The notes under the pieces: generated by a model
The model's input: only the letters and a program-made list of their open reading frames with translations
Told to the model about the DNA's origin: nothing
Databases searched by the model: none
NCBI RefSeq assembly: GCF_003268775.1
Contig: NZ_QLSU01000021.1
Location: 92,584-156,583, forward strand
Length of the DNA: 64,000 nt
Direction: 5' to 3'
Source of the DNA: Paraburkholderia unamae
GTDB lineage: Bacteria; Pseudomonadota; Gammaproteobacteria; Burkholderiales; Burkholderiaceae
Shown here: in pieces, positions 42,439 through 51,044 of the stretch
How the letters are laid out: the number at the start of each line of letters is the position of its first letter
Position numbering within the stretch: the stretch's first letter is position 1
Position numbers and translations under genes: made by a program

Positions 42439-43611
42439 ATGACTGCAAGCAACCAGACCTTTGATGTCGCCGTGATCGGCGGCGGGCTCGTCGGCAAGTC
42501 GGCGGCGCTCGCGCTGACCCAGGGCGGCCTGCGCGTGGCGCTGCTCGCGCAGCCGTGCGCGCCGCTGCCCACGGGCGCCGTGTTCGACGCGCGTGTCTAC
42601 GCCTTTTCGCGCAGCTCGCAGGCGCTGTTCGAGCGGCTGCGGGTCTGGCAGGCCGTGGACGCCGCGCGCCTCACGCCCGTGCTCGACATGCGCGTGTTCG
42701 GCGACGCCGCCGCGGAGCTGCACTTCTCGGCGTATCAGGCCTCGGTTGCGCAGCTCGCGTGGATTGCCGAGTCGTCGGTCGTCGAGCGCGCGCTCGACGC
42801 AGCGCTGCACTTCCAGCCCAATCTCACGTGGATCGACACGCGCGCGCAAACGCTCGACGTGAAGCCGGACGCCGCCGTGATCGGCCTCGCCAACGGCCGC
42901 ACGATCGAAGCCGATCTCGCGATCGGCGCGGACGGCGCGCATTCGTGGGTGCGCTCGCAGATCGGCTCGAAGGTCGAGCGGCGCGACTACCGCCAAACCG
43001 GCGTGGTCGCCAATTTCCGCGCGGAAAAGCCGCACGGCGAAACGGCGTACCAGTGGTTCCGCGAGGGCGAGATCGTCGCGTTGCTGCCGCTGCCGGACCA
43101 GCACGTATCGCTCGTCTGGTCGGCGCAGACGGATCATGCCGATGAACTCCTCAAGCTCGAACCGGAGCAGCTCGCCGCCGAAGTCGAGCGCGTTTCGCAA
43201 AGCCAGCTGGGCGCGCTCGAATGCGTCACGCCCGCGCGCGGCTTTCCGCTTTCGCTGCAAACCGTCGATCGGCTCGTCGCGCCGCGCGTCGCGCTGGTCG
43301 GCGACGCCGCGCATCTGATTCACCCGCTCGCCGGTCAGGGCGTGAACCTCGGTTTGCGCGACGTCGCCGCGCTTGTGGACGTCGTCACGAAGAAAGAGGC
43401 GTTTCGCGACCTCGGCGACCTCGTGCTGCTGCGCCGCTACGAACGCGGCCGCCGCGAAGACATCCAGAAACTCGTCGTCGCCACCGACGGCCTGCAACGC
43501 CTCTTTTCATTTCCCGGCACGCTGGCTCGCGCGGTGCGCAACACGGGCATGGCGTTCGTGGGCGCGCAGCCGTTGCTCAAGCGCTGGCTCGTGGCTTCGG
43601 CGCTCGGTTAG
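42439..43611 (+). CDS. UbiH/UbiF/Coq6-family FAD-dependent hydroxylase
   Basis: The 390-residue flavoprotein is of the family that hydroxylates ubiquinone precursors. The FAD dinucleotide motif VAVIGGGLVGKSAALAL is at 9-25, the DG motif IGADGAHSWVRSQIG near 157, and the second FAD motif VGDAAHLIHPLAGQGVNLGL near 280. Which ring position it attacks cannot be read from sequence. The start at 42439 matches the family N terminus; a TATAAT box lies immediately upstream, suggesting leaderless translation. dsbC follows after 200 bp in the same direction. Confidence 0.85.
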   Translation: MTASNQTFDVAVIGGGLVGKSAALALTQGGLRVALLAQPCAPLPTGAVFDARVYAFSRSSQALFERLRVWQAVDAARLTPVLDMRVFGDAAAELHFSAYQASVAQLAWIAESSVVERALDAALHFQPNLTWIDTRAQTLDVKPDAAVIGLANGRTIEADLAIGADGAHSWVRSQIGSKVERRDYRQTGVVANFRAEKPHGETAYQWFREGEIVALLPLPDQHVSLVWSAQTDHADELLKLEPEQLAAEVERVSQSQLGALECVTPARGFPLSLQTVDRLVAPRVALVGDAAHLIHPLAGQGVNLGLRDVAALVDVVTKKEAFRDLGDLVLLRRYERGRREDIQKLVVATDGLQRLFSFPGTLARAVRNTGMAFVGAQPLLKRWLVASALG

Positions 43612-43659
43612 CGCGCCCGTAGCGCTTATGGCATCGTCGAGCCCGAGCGGGCATTTCGG

Positions 43660-43687
43660 TTGCTCGAAGCCCGGTGCAGCTTAGAAT
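43660..43687 (+). promoter_or_regulatory. Predicted promoter for dsbC
   Basis: TTGCTC (43660-43665), a 16-bp spacer and TAGAAT (43682-43687) lie about 125 bp upstream of the dsbC start codon. Confidence 0.5.
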
Positions 43688-43811
43688 GGGCGTATTCGCC
43701 CAGCGGTGCCGGCGAAGGCGGTGTTTGCAGCGCTTGTCAGCGCTGCGGTCAGCCAACGGAACTCTGCGCGCGCCGCATTCGCGCGGCGCGCCCGAATCAG
43801 GAATGCATCCC

Positions 43812-44543
43812 ATGCAAACGCGTATTCGCATTGCCGCGATCGTCATCGCGGCGGCCACCTCGGCGCTCGGTTGCTCGGCCCAGGCCGACCAGACCACCGA
43901 CAAGATCAAATCGGCGCTCCAGTCGCGCCTCGGCATCGACGCCAGCGACATCAAGGGCATTACCAAGGCACAGATGCCGGGCCTGTACGAGATCAACCTC
44001 GGCACGCAGCTCATCTACAGCGACGCCAACGGCGACTACGTGCTCAACGGCGAACTCATCGACACCAAGGCGCATCGCAATCTCACCGAGGCTCGCCTGA
44101 ACGAGATCAACAAGGTCGACTTCGCGAAGCTGCCGTTCGCGAACGCGGTGAAGGTGGTGAAGGGCAACGGCAGCCGCAAGATGGCCGTGTTCTCCGACCC
44201 GAACTGCCCGTACTGCCACCAGCTCGAAAGCACGCTCAAGTCGATCGACAACGTGACGGTCTACACCTTCCTGTACCCGGTGCTCTCGCCGGATTCGACG
44301 GCGAAGGCCAAGCAGATCTGGTGCTCGACGGACCGCGCGAAGGCGTGGGAGTCGTGGATGGTCGACCGCAAGGCGCCCACGGCCGCCGGCACCTGCGACA
44401 CCGCCGCCATCGACAGCAATCTCGCGCTCGGCCAGAAGATGAACGTGACCGGCACGCCCACCGTGATCCTCGCCGACGGCACGCGGCTGCCGGGCGCGGT
44501 CAGCGGTGACCGGCTCGAAAAGGCCCTGAGCAGCGCTCACTGA
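43812..44543 (+). CDS. dsbC: Periplasmic thiol:disulfide interchange protein DsbC
   Basis: DsbC isomerises wrong disulfide bonds in the periplasm. The 243-residue precursor has a signal peptide (MQTRIRIAAIVIAAATSALG, cleavage probably after AQA), an N-terminal dimerisation domain (residues 28-85, DKIKSALQSRLGIDASDIKG) and a thioredoxin domain with the active-site CPYC in FSDPNCPYCHQLE near residue 133, and the cis-Pro loop VTGTPTVILADG. Start ATG 43812 is preferred because AGGAA is 9 bp upstream; ATG 43803 sits too close to that site. Confidence 0.93.
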   Translation: MQTRIRIAAIVIAAATSALGCSAQADQTTDKIKSALQSRLGIDASDIKGITKAQMPGLYEINLGTQLIYSDANGDYVLNGELIDTKAHRNLTEARLNEINKVDFAKLPFANAVKVVKGNGSRKMAVFSDPNCPYCHQLESTLKSIDNVTVYTFLYPVLSPDSTAKAKQIWCSTDRAKAWESWMVDRKAPTAAGTCDTAAIDSNLALGQKMNVTGTPTVILADGTRLPGAVSGDRLEKALSSAH

Positions 44544-44561
44544 GGCCTCGCCCGAAACCTC

Positions 44562-44589
44562 CGGCCGCTTTTGCGGCCGGTGTTTTCTT
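44562..44589 (+). terminator. Terminator after dsbC
   Basis: CCGGCCGC (44562-44569), loop TTTT and GCGGCCGG (44574-44581) form a perfect 8-bp stem followed by TGTTTTC. Confidence 0.8.
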
Positions 44590-44662
44590 ATCCTTCGCGT
44601 TTTCCCCGGCCATGCGTGCTGTAATCGCATTGCGCCGACCGAACTTCTCACCGATCCCGCCG

Positions 44663-46465
44663 ATGAAGCCGATCCGATACACCATCGTCCCGAAGAACCC
44701 TGCCGCGCATCTGTTCGAGGTGACGCTCACCGTCGAGGATCCCGCGCCGGAGGGCCAGTGCTTCATGCTGCCCGTGTGGATTCCGGGCAGCTACATGGTG
44801 CGCGAGTTCGCGCGCAACATCGTCACGCTGCGCGCCTTCAACGACGCGGGCCGCAAGGTGCGCGTGACGAAAACCGACAAGCACACGTGGCAGGCCGCGC
44901 CCGTGAAGGGCGCACTCACGCTGCGCTACGAGGTGTACGCGTGGGACCTGTCGGTGCGCGCCGCGCATCTCGACGACACCGTCGGCTTCTTCAACGGCAC
45001 GAGCGTGTTTCTCGCGGCGCTCGGCCACGAAGAGGCGCAGCACGTGGTCGACATCCAGCGTCCGGACGGCCATGCGTACCGCCACTGGCGCGTGGGCACG
45101 GCGCTCGCCGAGGCGCGCGGCACCAAGCGTTACGGCTTCGGCGAATACGCGGCCACCAACTACGACGAGCTGATCGACCATCCGGTCACGCTCGGCGAGT
45201 TCACGCTCGCGAGCTTCAAGGCGCACGGCGTGCCGCACGACATCGTGATCGCGGGCCGCGTGGTGGCGCTCGACACCGAGCGTCTCGCCGCCGACCTGAA
45301 GAAGATCTGCGAGGCGCAGATCGCGCTTTTCGAGCCGCGCACGAAGCGCGCGCCGATGGAGCGCTACGTGTTCATGACGCAGGCCGTGAGCGACGGTTAC
45401 GGGGGCCTCGAGCACCGCGCTTCGACGGCGCTCATCTGCAATCGCACGGACTTGCCGGTGAAGGGCAAGCCCGAGACGTCGGACGGCTATCGCACCTATC
45501 TCGGCCTGTGCAGTCACGAGTACTTCCATACCTGGAACGTGAAGCGCATCAAGCCCGCGGCGTTCGTGCCGTATGACCTCACGCGCGAGGACTACACGTC
45601 GCTCCTGTGGCTCTTCGAAGGCTTCACGTCGTACTACGACGACTTGATGCTCGTACGCAGCGGCCTCATTTCCGTAGACGAATACTTCGGCCTGCTCGGC
45701 AAGACGATTGCGGGCGTGCTGCGCGGCACGGGGCGGCTGAAGCAGAGCGTGGCCGAAAGCTCGTTCGATGCATGGGTGAAGTATTACCGCCAGGACGAGA
45801 ACGCTTCGAATGCGATCGTGAGCTACTACACGAAGGGCTCGCTTGTCGCCCTGGCGTTCGATCTGTCGATCCGCGCGCAAACGGGCGGCCGCAAGTCGCT
45901 CGACGACGTCATGCGCCTCCTGTGGCAGCGCTACGGGCGCGACTTCTACCGCGGCAAGCCGGTGGGCGTGGGCGAGGACGACGTCGAGGCGCTGATCGCC
46001 GAGGCGACGGGAGTGGAATTGGGCGCACTCTTCAGCGACGCCGTGCGCGGCACGCGCGATTTGCCGCTCGCGGCGCTGTTCGAGCCGTTCGGCGTCACGC
46101 TCGAAGGGGAGCCCGAGCGCGGCGCCAAGCCGTCGCTCGGCGCGCGCTTGCGCGGCGGCGCGGACGCGACGCTTGCCGTGGTCTACGAAGGCGGCGCGGC
46201 ACAGAAAGCAGGCCTTTCGGCCGGCGACGCGCTCGTCGCGCTGGACGGCCTGCGCGTGACGGGCGCCAATCTCGACGCGCTGCTCTCGCGCTACCAGCCG
46301 GGCGCGAAGGTCGAGATTCACGCGTTCCGCCGCGACGAGCTGCGCGTGGCGCGTCTGACCCTCGACGCGCCCGAAGTCGCGCGCTACAAGCTCAGCGCCG
46401 CCGACAAGCGAACTGACAAGCGAGCCGCCGTGCGCGGCTTGCGCGAGCGGTGGCTGGCGGCCTGA
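44663..46465 (+). CDS. M61 family metallopeptidase with PDZ domain
   Basis: The 600-residue protein resembles M61 glycyl-type aminopeptidases. A beta-rich N domain (residues 1-170) with the motif LPVWIPGSYMVREFARNI precedes a thermolysin-like catalytic domain: zinc ligands in HEYFHTWN (285-289) and a third acidic ligand in WLFEGFTSYYDDLML. A C-terminal PDZ domain (about 500-580: YEGGAAQKAGLSAGDALVAL) may help bind substrates. No signal peptide is evident, so a cytosolic location is likely. ATG 44663 was chosen over 44612 because family-like residues start there; neither has a good ribosome site. Confidence 0.9.
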   Translation: MKPIRYTIVPKNPAAHLFEVTLTVEDPAPEGQCFMLPVWIPGSYMVREFARNIVTLRAFNDAGRKVRVTKTDKHTWQAAPVKGALTLRYEVYAWDLSVRAAHLDDTVGFFNGTSVFLAALGHEEAQHVVDIQRPDGHAYRHWRVGTALAEARGTKRYGFGEYAATNYDELIDHPVTLGEFTLASFKAHGVPHDIVIAGRVVALDTERLAADLKKICEAQIALFEPRTKRAPMERYVFMTQAVSDGYGGLEHRASTALICNRTDLPVKGKPETSDGYRTYLGLCSHEYFHTWNVKRIKPAAFVPYDLTREDYTSLLWLFEGFTSYYDDLMLVRSGLISVDEYFGLLGKTIAGVLRGTGRLKQSVAESSFDAWVKYYRQDENASNAIVSYYTKGSLVALAFDLSIRAQTGGRKSLDDVMRLLWQRYGRDFYRGKPVGVGEDDVEALIAEATGVELGALFSDAVRGTRDLPLAALFEPFGVTLEGEPERGAKPSLGARLRGGADATLAVVYEGGAAQKAGLSAGDALVALDGLRVTGANLDALLSRYQPGAKVEIHAFRRDELRVARLTLDAPEVARYKLSAADKRTDKRAAVRGLRERWLAA

Positions 46466-46507
46466 GCGGGGATCGAGCCGCGCTCGCAGCGCGGCGGCAC
46501 CGGAAGC

Positions 46508-46538
46508 GGCGCGGGCGAGATATCCCGCGCCGTTTTTT
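46508..46538 (+). terminator. Terminator after the M61 peptidase gene
   Basis: GGCGCGGG (46508-46515), loop CGAGATAT and CCCGCGCC (46524-46531) with GTTTTTT form a strong terminator about 40 bp after the stop codon. Confidence 0.85.
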
Positions 46539-46544
46539 CATGCC

Positions 46545-46575
46545 GACGATTGTTCTATCTTTGCAACAATCCGTC
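46545..46575. promoter_or_regulatory. Inverted repeat upstream of azoR
   Basis: ATTGTT (46549-46554) and AACAAT (46565-46570) form a 6+6 dyad with a 10-bp spacer, extended outwards by GACG and CCGTC to a near-10-bp repeat (46545-46575). The spacing is that of a LysR-type (T-N11-A-like) operator. No regulator gene is adjacent. It lies 90 bp before the azoR start. Confidence 0.5.
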
Positions 46576-46664
46576 ATCGGCGGCCTACTTTTTCGCGGCG
46601 CGGTAAAAAAACACAATGCCTTCACTCGCGCAACGTTGCGCAACTGAGACCCGAAGGAGCCACC

Positions 46665-47261
46665 ATGACCACGATCCTGCAAATCAATTCCGCCGCCCGC
46701 TCGCAAGGCGCCCAGTCGACGCTGCTCGTCAATGAATTGACGGCCAGGCTGCAACAATCGAATCCGGGCGCGCAAGTCGTCACGCGCAACCTGCAAGCCG
46801 ATCCGCTGCCGCACCTCGACGACGCCGTCCTCGGCGCGTTCTTCACGCCGGCCGAGCAGCGCACGCCCGAGCAGCAGGCCATCGCCGCACGCAGCGAAGC
46901 GCTGATCGCGGAATTGCAGGCAGCCGACGTCATCGTGATCGGCGCGCCGCTCTACAACTTTGGCATCTCGTCGCAGCTCAAGACGTACTTCGACTGGATC
47001 GCTCGCGCCGGCATCACGTTCCGCTACACCGCGAACGGTCCGGAAGGCCTCGTGACGGGCAAGAAGGTGTTCGTCGTTTCGGCGCGCGGCGGCAAGTATC
47101 AAGGCACCCCGCACGACAGCCAGACGCCGTACCTGAAGTCGTTCCTCGGCTTCCTCGGCATGACCGACGTGAACTTCATCTATGCCGAAGGCCTGAACAT
47201 GGGCCCGGACGCAGCCAGCGCCGCGCTCGCGAGCGCACGTGAGGCGATCGCCGCCGCGTAA
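46665..47261 (+). CDS. azoR: FMN-dependent NADH:quinone oxidoreductase / azoreductase
   Basis: The 198-residue flavodoxin-fold protein reduces quinones and azo compounds with NADH. Phosphate-binding NSAARSQGAQSTLLV is at 8-22, the flavin-contact segment GAPLYNFGISSQLKTYFDWI near residue 93, and the SARGGKY loop near 139. GAAGGAG precedes the ATG. It stands alone between an M61 peptidase terminator and a bidirectional terminator; an inverted repeat upstream suggests inducible control. Confidence 0.92.
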   Translation: MTTILQINSAARSQGAQSTLLVNELTARLQQSNPGAQVVTRNLQADPLPHLDDAVLGAFFTPAEQRTPEQQAIAARSEALIAELQAADVIVIGAPLYNFGISSQLKTYFDWIARAGITFRYTANGPEGLVTGKKVFVVSARGGKYQGTPHDSQTPYLKSFLGFLGMTDVNFIYAEGLNMGPDAASAALASAREAIAAA

Positions 47262-47288
47262 TGCGGGCGATTTCCCTGCGGTAAAACA

Positions 47289-47320
47289 AAAACGCCACGA
47301 AAGCGATTTCGTGGCGTTTT
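47289..47320. terminator. Bidirectional terminator between azoR and ung
   Basis: AACGCCACGAAA (47291-47302), loop GCGA and TTTCGTGGCGTT (47307-47318) form a perfect 12-bp stem, with A and T tracts on the two sides, between convergent genes. Confidence 0.88.
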
Positions 47321-47375
47321 TGCTTGTGGGCCTCCCGGCGCGTGTCGGCCCGAATCGGCGCGTAGTCGGTGGGTA

Positions 47376-48353
47376 TCAGGCGAGCACGACGCCTTGCACA
47401 GGCAAACGCCAGTCGATCGGCTGGCGGCCATGCGCCTGCAAATAGTCGTTGGCTTGCGCGAAATGCCCGCAGCCGAGAAAGCCGCGATGCGCGGAGAGCG
47501 GCGACGGGTGCGGCGCTTCCAGCACGCAATGCGCGCCCGAGAGCAGCGTGCGCTTGTTTTGCGCGTGCGCGCCCCACAGCATGAACACGAGATGCTCGTG
47601 GCGCGCGGCGAGTTCGTGGATCAGCGTGTCGGTGCAGCGCTCCCAGCCGCGCTTGGCGTGGCTCGCGGCGCTGGCGCGCTCGACGGTGAGCACGGTGTTC
47701 AGCAGCAGCACGCCCTGACGTGCCCAGGCGTCCAGACAGCCGTGCGGCGGCGCTTCGATGCCGAGGCTCGCGGCAATCTCCTTGAAGATGTTGCGCAGCG
47801 AAGGCGGCGGGCGCACCGAAGGCGGCACCGAGAACGCGAGACCGTGCGCCTGGGGCGTGCCGCGATCGTCGCCGTGGTACGGGTCCTGGCCGAGGATCAC
47901 GACCTTCACGTCGTCGGGCGAGGTGAGGCGCAGCGCGCGGAATACGTCGGCGGGATAGACGGTCTTGCCGGCGGCGCGCTCGTCGTCGACGAAGCGGCAC
48001 AGTGCAGCGTAGGTGTCGCTCGCGATAAACGGCGCGAGCAGTTCGCGCCAGGCGGCGGGCAGCGCGTCGAACTGGTCTTCGAGGCGCGTGGTCTCGGCCG
48101 GGGCCTGCGGCGTGGCGGATTCTTTGGACATGGCGGGTGCGGGCGGTTCGGCAGACGTGTCGACGTGCGAGCGGGCGCGCGCGGGCGCCGGGAATTCGTC
48201 GGCGTCGAACAGCGAGAAGATCGAGATCTGGCGCGGGTCGACTTCGGGCAGCGGCGGCTCATCGAGCGTAGCCAGCGCGGTGTCGGGCGGTTCGTCGTCG
48301 AAGAGCGAGGTCTGCACCGGCTGAGCGAGGCGCGGGCGTTTCGTGGAGGTCAT
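47376..48353 (-). CDS. ung: Uracil-DNA glycosylase with N-terminal clamp-motif extension
   Basis: Ung removes uracil from DNA. The family 1 motifs are intact: GQDPYHG (155-161, catalytic Asp157), FSVPPSVRPPPSL and APHPSPLSAHRGF near the C terminus. At 325 residues it is about 95 longer than E. coli Ung. The extension contains QTSLF (14-18) and QISIF (42-46), both close to the sliding-clamp binding pattern QLxLF, in an acidic, proline-rich tail. ATG 48353 was chosen (a TTG at 48374 is possible, and a downstream ATG at 48131 would remove the extension). Convergent with azoR. Confidence 0.93.
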   Translation of the reverse strand: MTSTKRPRLAQPVQTSLFDDEPPDTALATLDEPPLPEVDPRQISIFSLFDADEFPAPARARSHVDTSAEPPAPAMSKESATPQAPAETTRLEDQFDALPAAWRELLAPFIASDTYAALCRFVDDERAAGKTVYPADVFRALRLTSPDDVKVVILGQDPYHGDDRGTPQAHGLAFSVPPSVRPPPSLRNIFKEIAASLGIEAPPHGCLDAWARQGVLLLNTVLTVERASAASHAKRGWERCTDTLIHELAARHEHLVFMLWGAHAQNKRTLLSGAHCVLEAPHPSPLSAHRGFLGCGHFAQANDYLQAHGRQPIDWRLPVQGVVLA

Positions 48354-48468
48354 GGGCGGCAAGTGTCGCAGCAATCGCGCGGCGATTCAATCCGGCGCGA
48401 GCGCGGCAGGGCGGGCGGTGGACGCATTGGCGCTGTTGATGCAACTAACAGCGAGCCTCTTTGTTGTG

Positions 48469-48504
48469 CCCGTGCCCGTGCCCGTGCCCGTGCCCGTGCC
48501 CGTG
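48469..48504. repeat. Perfect hexanucleotide repeat (CCCGTG)6
   Basis: Six uninterrupted CCCGTG units occupy 48469-48504. The repeat lies in the 183-bp gap between the end of the CYTH gene and the start of ung, about 115 bp upstream of the ung start codon, and could change length by slippage. Confidence 0.95.
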
Positions 48505-48536
48505 CGCGACGCTTCAAGCGCCGCGCAGCGTCGTGC

Positions 48537-49163
48537 TCAGCCTTCGCGCAGCTTGTAGCCGCGCTGGGCCTTGCTGATGTCGTCGGGGGCGAGGCCCGGC
48601 AGCACCTTCGCCAGCTCGGCGGCGAGCGTGTGCAAAGCGGCTTCGTCGCCCGCTTTCAGTTCGAGCTCGATTTCGCAGATCGGCGTGCGGCGAGTTTCAC
48701 CGTTCACCTGCGCGCTGACCTCGCCTTGATCGACGGCCGCTTCCACCTGCGAGCCGTCGATTTCGAGCGCCCACAGCGTGCGCGTGAAATCGGTGCGAAA
48801 GAGCGGAATCAGGCTGGCGGCGGCATCGGAAAGCGCCGTCGAAACGCCGGCTTCATCGCACTCGTGCAACAGCCTGTCGATTTCGAGCGCTTCGCCCGCC
48901 ACCGGCATTTCCCACTCGTGCCGCGCGTGCAGCCCGTTTTGCGCGACACCCACGGTCTTGAAGGTCTGAAGCCAGCCTTCGGGCGCGCGGCGCAGGCGCA
49001 GCGCGCTCTTTGCGCGCGCCAGCGTGAGCGCAGGCGTGTCGAAGTAAATGTTCTCCAGCCTGATCGCGCGGCCCGGCACGCCGGCGCGCGTCTCGAACAG
49101 ACGCAGCGCCGCGTCCACCTGGTCGCTCGGCAGCGCGAGCTTGATTTCGCGTTCGATACCCAT
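48537..49163 (-). CDS. CYTH-domain inorganic triphosphatase-like protein
   Basis: The 208-residue protein has the CYTH triphosphate tunnel fold. The signature ExExK appears at residues 4-8 (EREIKL). Further tunnel residues are in LENIYFDTPALTLARAKSAL, ALRLRRAPEGWLQTFKT and CEIELELKAGD near residue 163. These enzymes hydrolyse inorganic or nucleoside triphosphate, or are thiamine-triphosphatase like; the substrate is open. It starts 23 bp after trpC on the same strand and may be transcribed with it. Confidence 0.88.
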   Translation of the reverse strand: MGIEREIKLALPSDQVDAALRLFETRAGVPGRAIRLENIYFDTPALTLARAKSALRLRRAPEGWLQTFKTVGVAQNGLHARHEWEMPVAGEALEIDRLLHECDEAGVSTALSDAAASLIPLFRTDFTRTLWALEIDGSQVEAAVDQGEVSAQVNGETRRTPICEIELELKAGDEAALHTLAAELAKVLPGLAPDDISKAQRGYKLREG

Positions 49164-49186
49164 CGTCGCCTTCTACTCGCAAGCAA

Positions 49187-49972
49187 TCAGAAGAACATGC
49201 GGGCGAGTTCCGCGCCCGGCTGTTCGGCGCGCATGAACGCCTCGCCCACAAGGAACGTGTGCACCGAAAGCGAGCGCATGTTCTCGACGTCCGCACGCGA
49301 AAGAATGCCCGACTCGGTCACGACGATGCGATCTTCGGGCACGTCGTCGAGCATGCCGATGGTGGTTTGCAGCGTGGTTTCGAACGTGCGCAGGTTGCGG
49401 TTGTTGATGCCGATGAGCGGCGTCTTCAAGGTGAGCGCATGGTCGAGTTCCGCGCGGTCGTGCACTTCGACGAGCACCGCGAGACCGAGCGAATGCGCGA
49501 GCGCTTCGAGGTCGCGCATTTCGCCGGGCTGGAGCGCGGCGGCGATCAGCAGGATCGCGTCGGCGCCCATCGCGCGGGCTTCGACGACCTGGTACGGATC
49601 GACGATGAAGTCCTTGCGCAGCACCGGCAGATGGCATGCGGCGCGCGCGGCTTCGAGGTAGGCGGCGCTGCCCTGGAAGAACTGCACGTCGGTGAGCACG
49701 GAAAGGCAGGCCGCGCCGCCTTCGGCGTACGAGCGCGCGATTTCGGCGGGATCGAAGTTCTCGCGCAGCACGCCTTTCGAGGGGCTCGCCTTCTTCACTT
49801 CGGCGATCACGGCGGCCTGGCCGTTCTCGTGTTTCGCGCGCAGTGCGCCGACGAAATCGCGCAGGTCGCGCGCGCTCGCCGCGAGGCGCAGCTCTTCGAG
49901 CGGGGCGCTCTGTTCCGCGGCGCGCACTTCTTCGCGCTTCACCGCAATGATTTTTTCGAGGATGTCGCTCAT
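49187..49972 (-). CDS. trpC: Indole-3-glycerol-phosphate synthase
   Basis: TrpC cyclises CdRP to indole-3-glycerol phosphate. The 261-residue barrel is the stand-alone form (no TrpF fusion). Conserved segments are AVIAEVKKASPSKGVLRENF near residue 53 (catalytic Glu and Lys), LRKDFIVDPYQ near 118, INNRNLRTFET near 185 and TESGILSRADV near 215. Its ATG is 27 bp after trpD, and the gene is the last of trpEGDC. Confidence 0.96.
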   Translation of the reverse strand: MSDILEKIIAVKREEVRAAEQSAPLEELRLAASARDLRDFVGALRAKHENGQAAVIAEVKKASPSKGVLRENFDPAEIARSYAEGGAACLSVLTDVQFFQGSAAYLEAARAACHLPVLRKDFIVDPYQVVEARAMGADAILLIAAALQPGEMRDLEALAHSLGLAVLVEVHDRAELDHALTLKTPLIGINNRNLRTFETTLQTTIGMLDDVPEDRIVVTESGILSRADVENMRSLSVHTFLVGEAFMRAEQPGAELARMFF

Positions 49973-49999
49973 GATGTTCGGCTAAAAAACGGTGCTGGA

Positions 50000-51028
50000 T
50001 CAGCGTTTGAACTGTTGCGTGAAGCGTACCAGTTCGTCGACTTTGGCGCGCGCGCGGCCGCTCGCGAGCGTCTCGCGCGCAAGCGCGATGCCGTCGGCAA
50101 TCGAATCCGCCACGTTCGCGGAGTAGAGCGCCGTGCCGGCGTTCAGCGTCACGATTTCGCGCGCCGTGCCCGGCTCGTTCGAGAGCGCGCCGAGCAGCAT
50201 CGCCTTCGACTCGCCGGCGTTTTCGACCTTGAGCGAGCGGTTCGAAACCATCTGCATACCGAAGTCTTCAGGGTGGATCTCGTACTCGCGAATCTGGCCG
50301 TCCTTCAGTTCGCCGACGAGCGTCGCCGCGCCAAGGGACACTTCGTCCATGCCGTCCTTGCCGTACACCACGCACACGTGCTTCGCGCCCAGACGCTCCA
50401 TCACGCGCACCTGAATGCCGACGAGGTCCGGATGGAACACGCCCATCAACTGATTGGGCGCGCCAGCCGGATTCGTGAGCGGCCCGAGGATGTTGAAGAT
50501 CGTGCGCACGCCGAGTTCGCGGCGCACGGCGGCGATGTTCTTCATCGCGGGATGATGGTTGGGCGCGAACATGAAGCCCATGCCCGTTTCGGCGATCGAT
50601 GCGGCCACCTGGTCCGGTTGCAAATCGATGTTCACGCCGAGCGCTTCGAGCACGTCCGCGCTGCCCGACTTGCTCGACACACCACGGTTGCCGTGCTTGG
50701 CGACCTTCGCGCCTGCCGCCGCGACCACGAACATCGAGGCCGTGGAGATATTGAAGGTGTGCGAACCGTCGCCGCCGGTGCCGACGATGTCGATGAAGTT
50801 CGAGTTGTCCTTCACCTCGACGTGATTCGCGAACTCGCGCATCACGGTCGCGGCCGCCGTGATCTCGCCGATGGTTTCCTTCTTCACGCGCAGGCCGGTG
50901 ATGATGGCGGCCGACAGCACGGGCGACAGCTCGCCGCGCATGATGAGGCGCATGAGGTGGAGCATCTCGTCGTGAAAAATCTCGCGATGCTCGATCGTGC
51001 GCTGGAGCGCTTCCTGCGGGGTAATCAT
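50000..51028 (-). CDS. trpD: Anthranilate phosphoribosyltransferase
   Basis: TrpD transfers phosphoribose from PRPP to anthranilate. The 342-residue protein carries the PRPP-binding loop DIVGTGGDGSHTFNISTAS near residue 82, KHGNRGVSSKSGSADVLEALG near 112 and HHPAMKNIAAVRRELGVRTIFNILGPL near 157. The start at 51028 is 16 bp after trpG. Its stop is 27 bp before trpC, so the genes are co-transcribed. Confidence 0.96.
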   Translation of the reverse strand: MITPQEALQRTIEHREIFHDEMLHLMRLIMRGELSPVLSAAIITGLRVKKETIGEITAAATVMREFANHVEVKDNSNFIDIVGTGGDGSHTFNISTASMFVVAAAGAKVAKHGNRGVSSKSGSADVLEALGVNIDLQPDQVAASIAETGMGFMFAPNHHPAMKNIAAVRRELGVRTIFNILGPLTNPAGAPNQLMGVFHPDLVGIQVRVMERLGAKHVCVVYGKDGMDEVSLGAATLVGELKDGQIREYEIHPEDFGMQMVSNRSLKVENAGESKAMLLGALSNEPGTAREIVTLNAGTALYSANVADSIADGIALARETLASGRARAKVDELVRFTQQFKR

Positions 51029-51044
51029 GATGGTCGCCTCCGTA

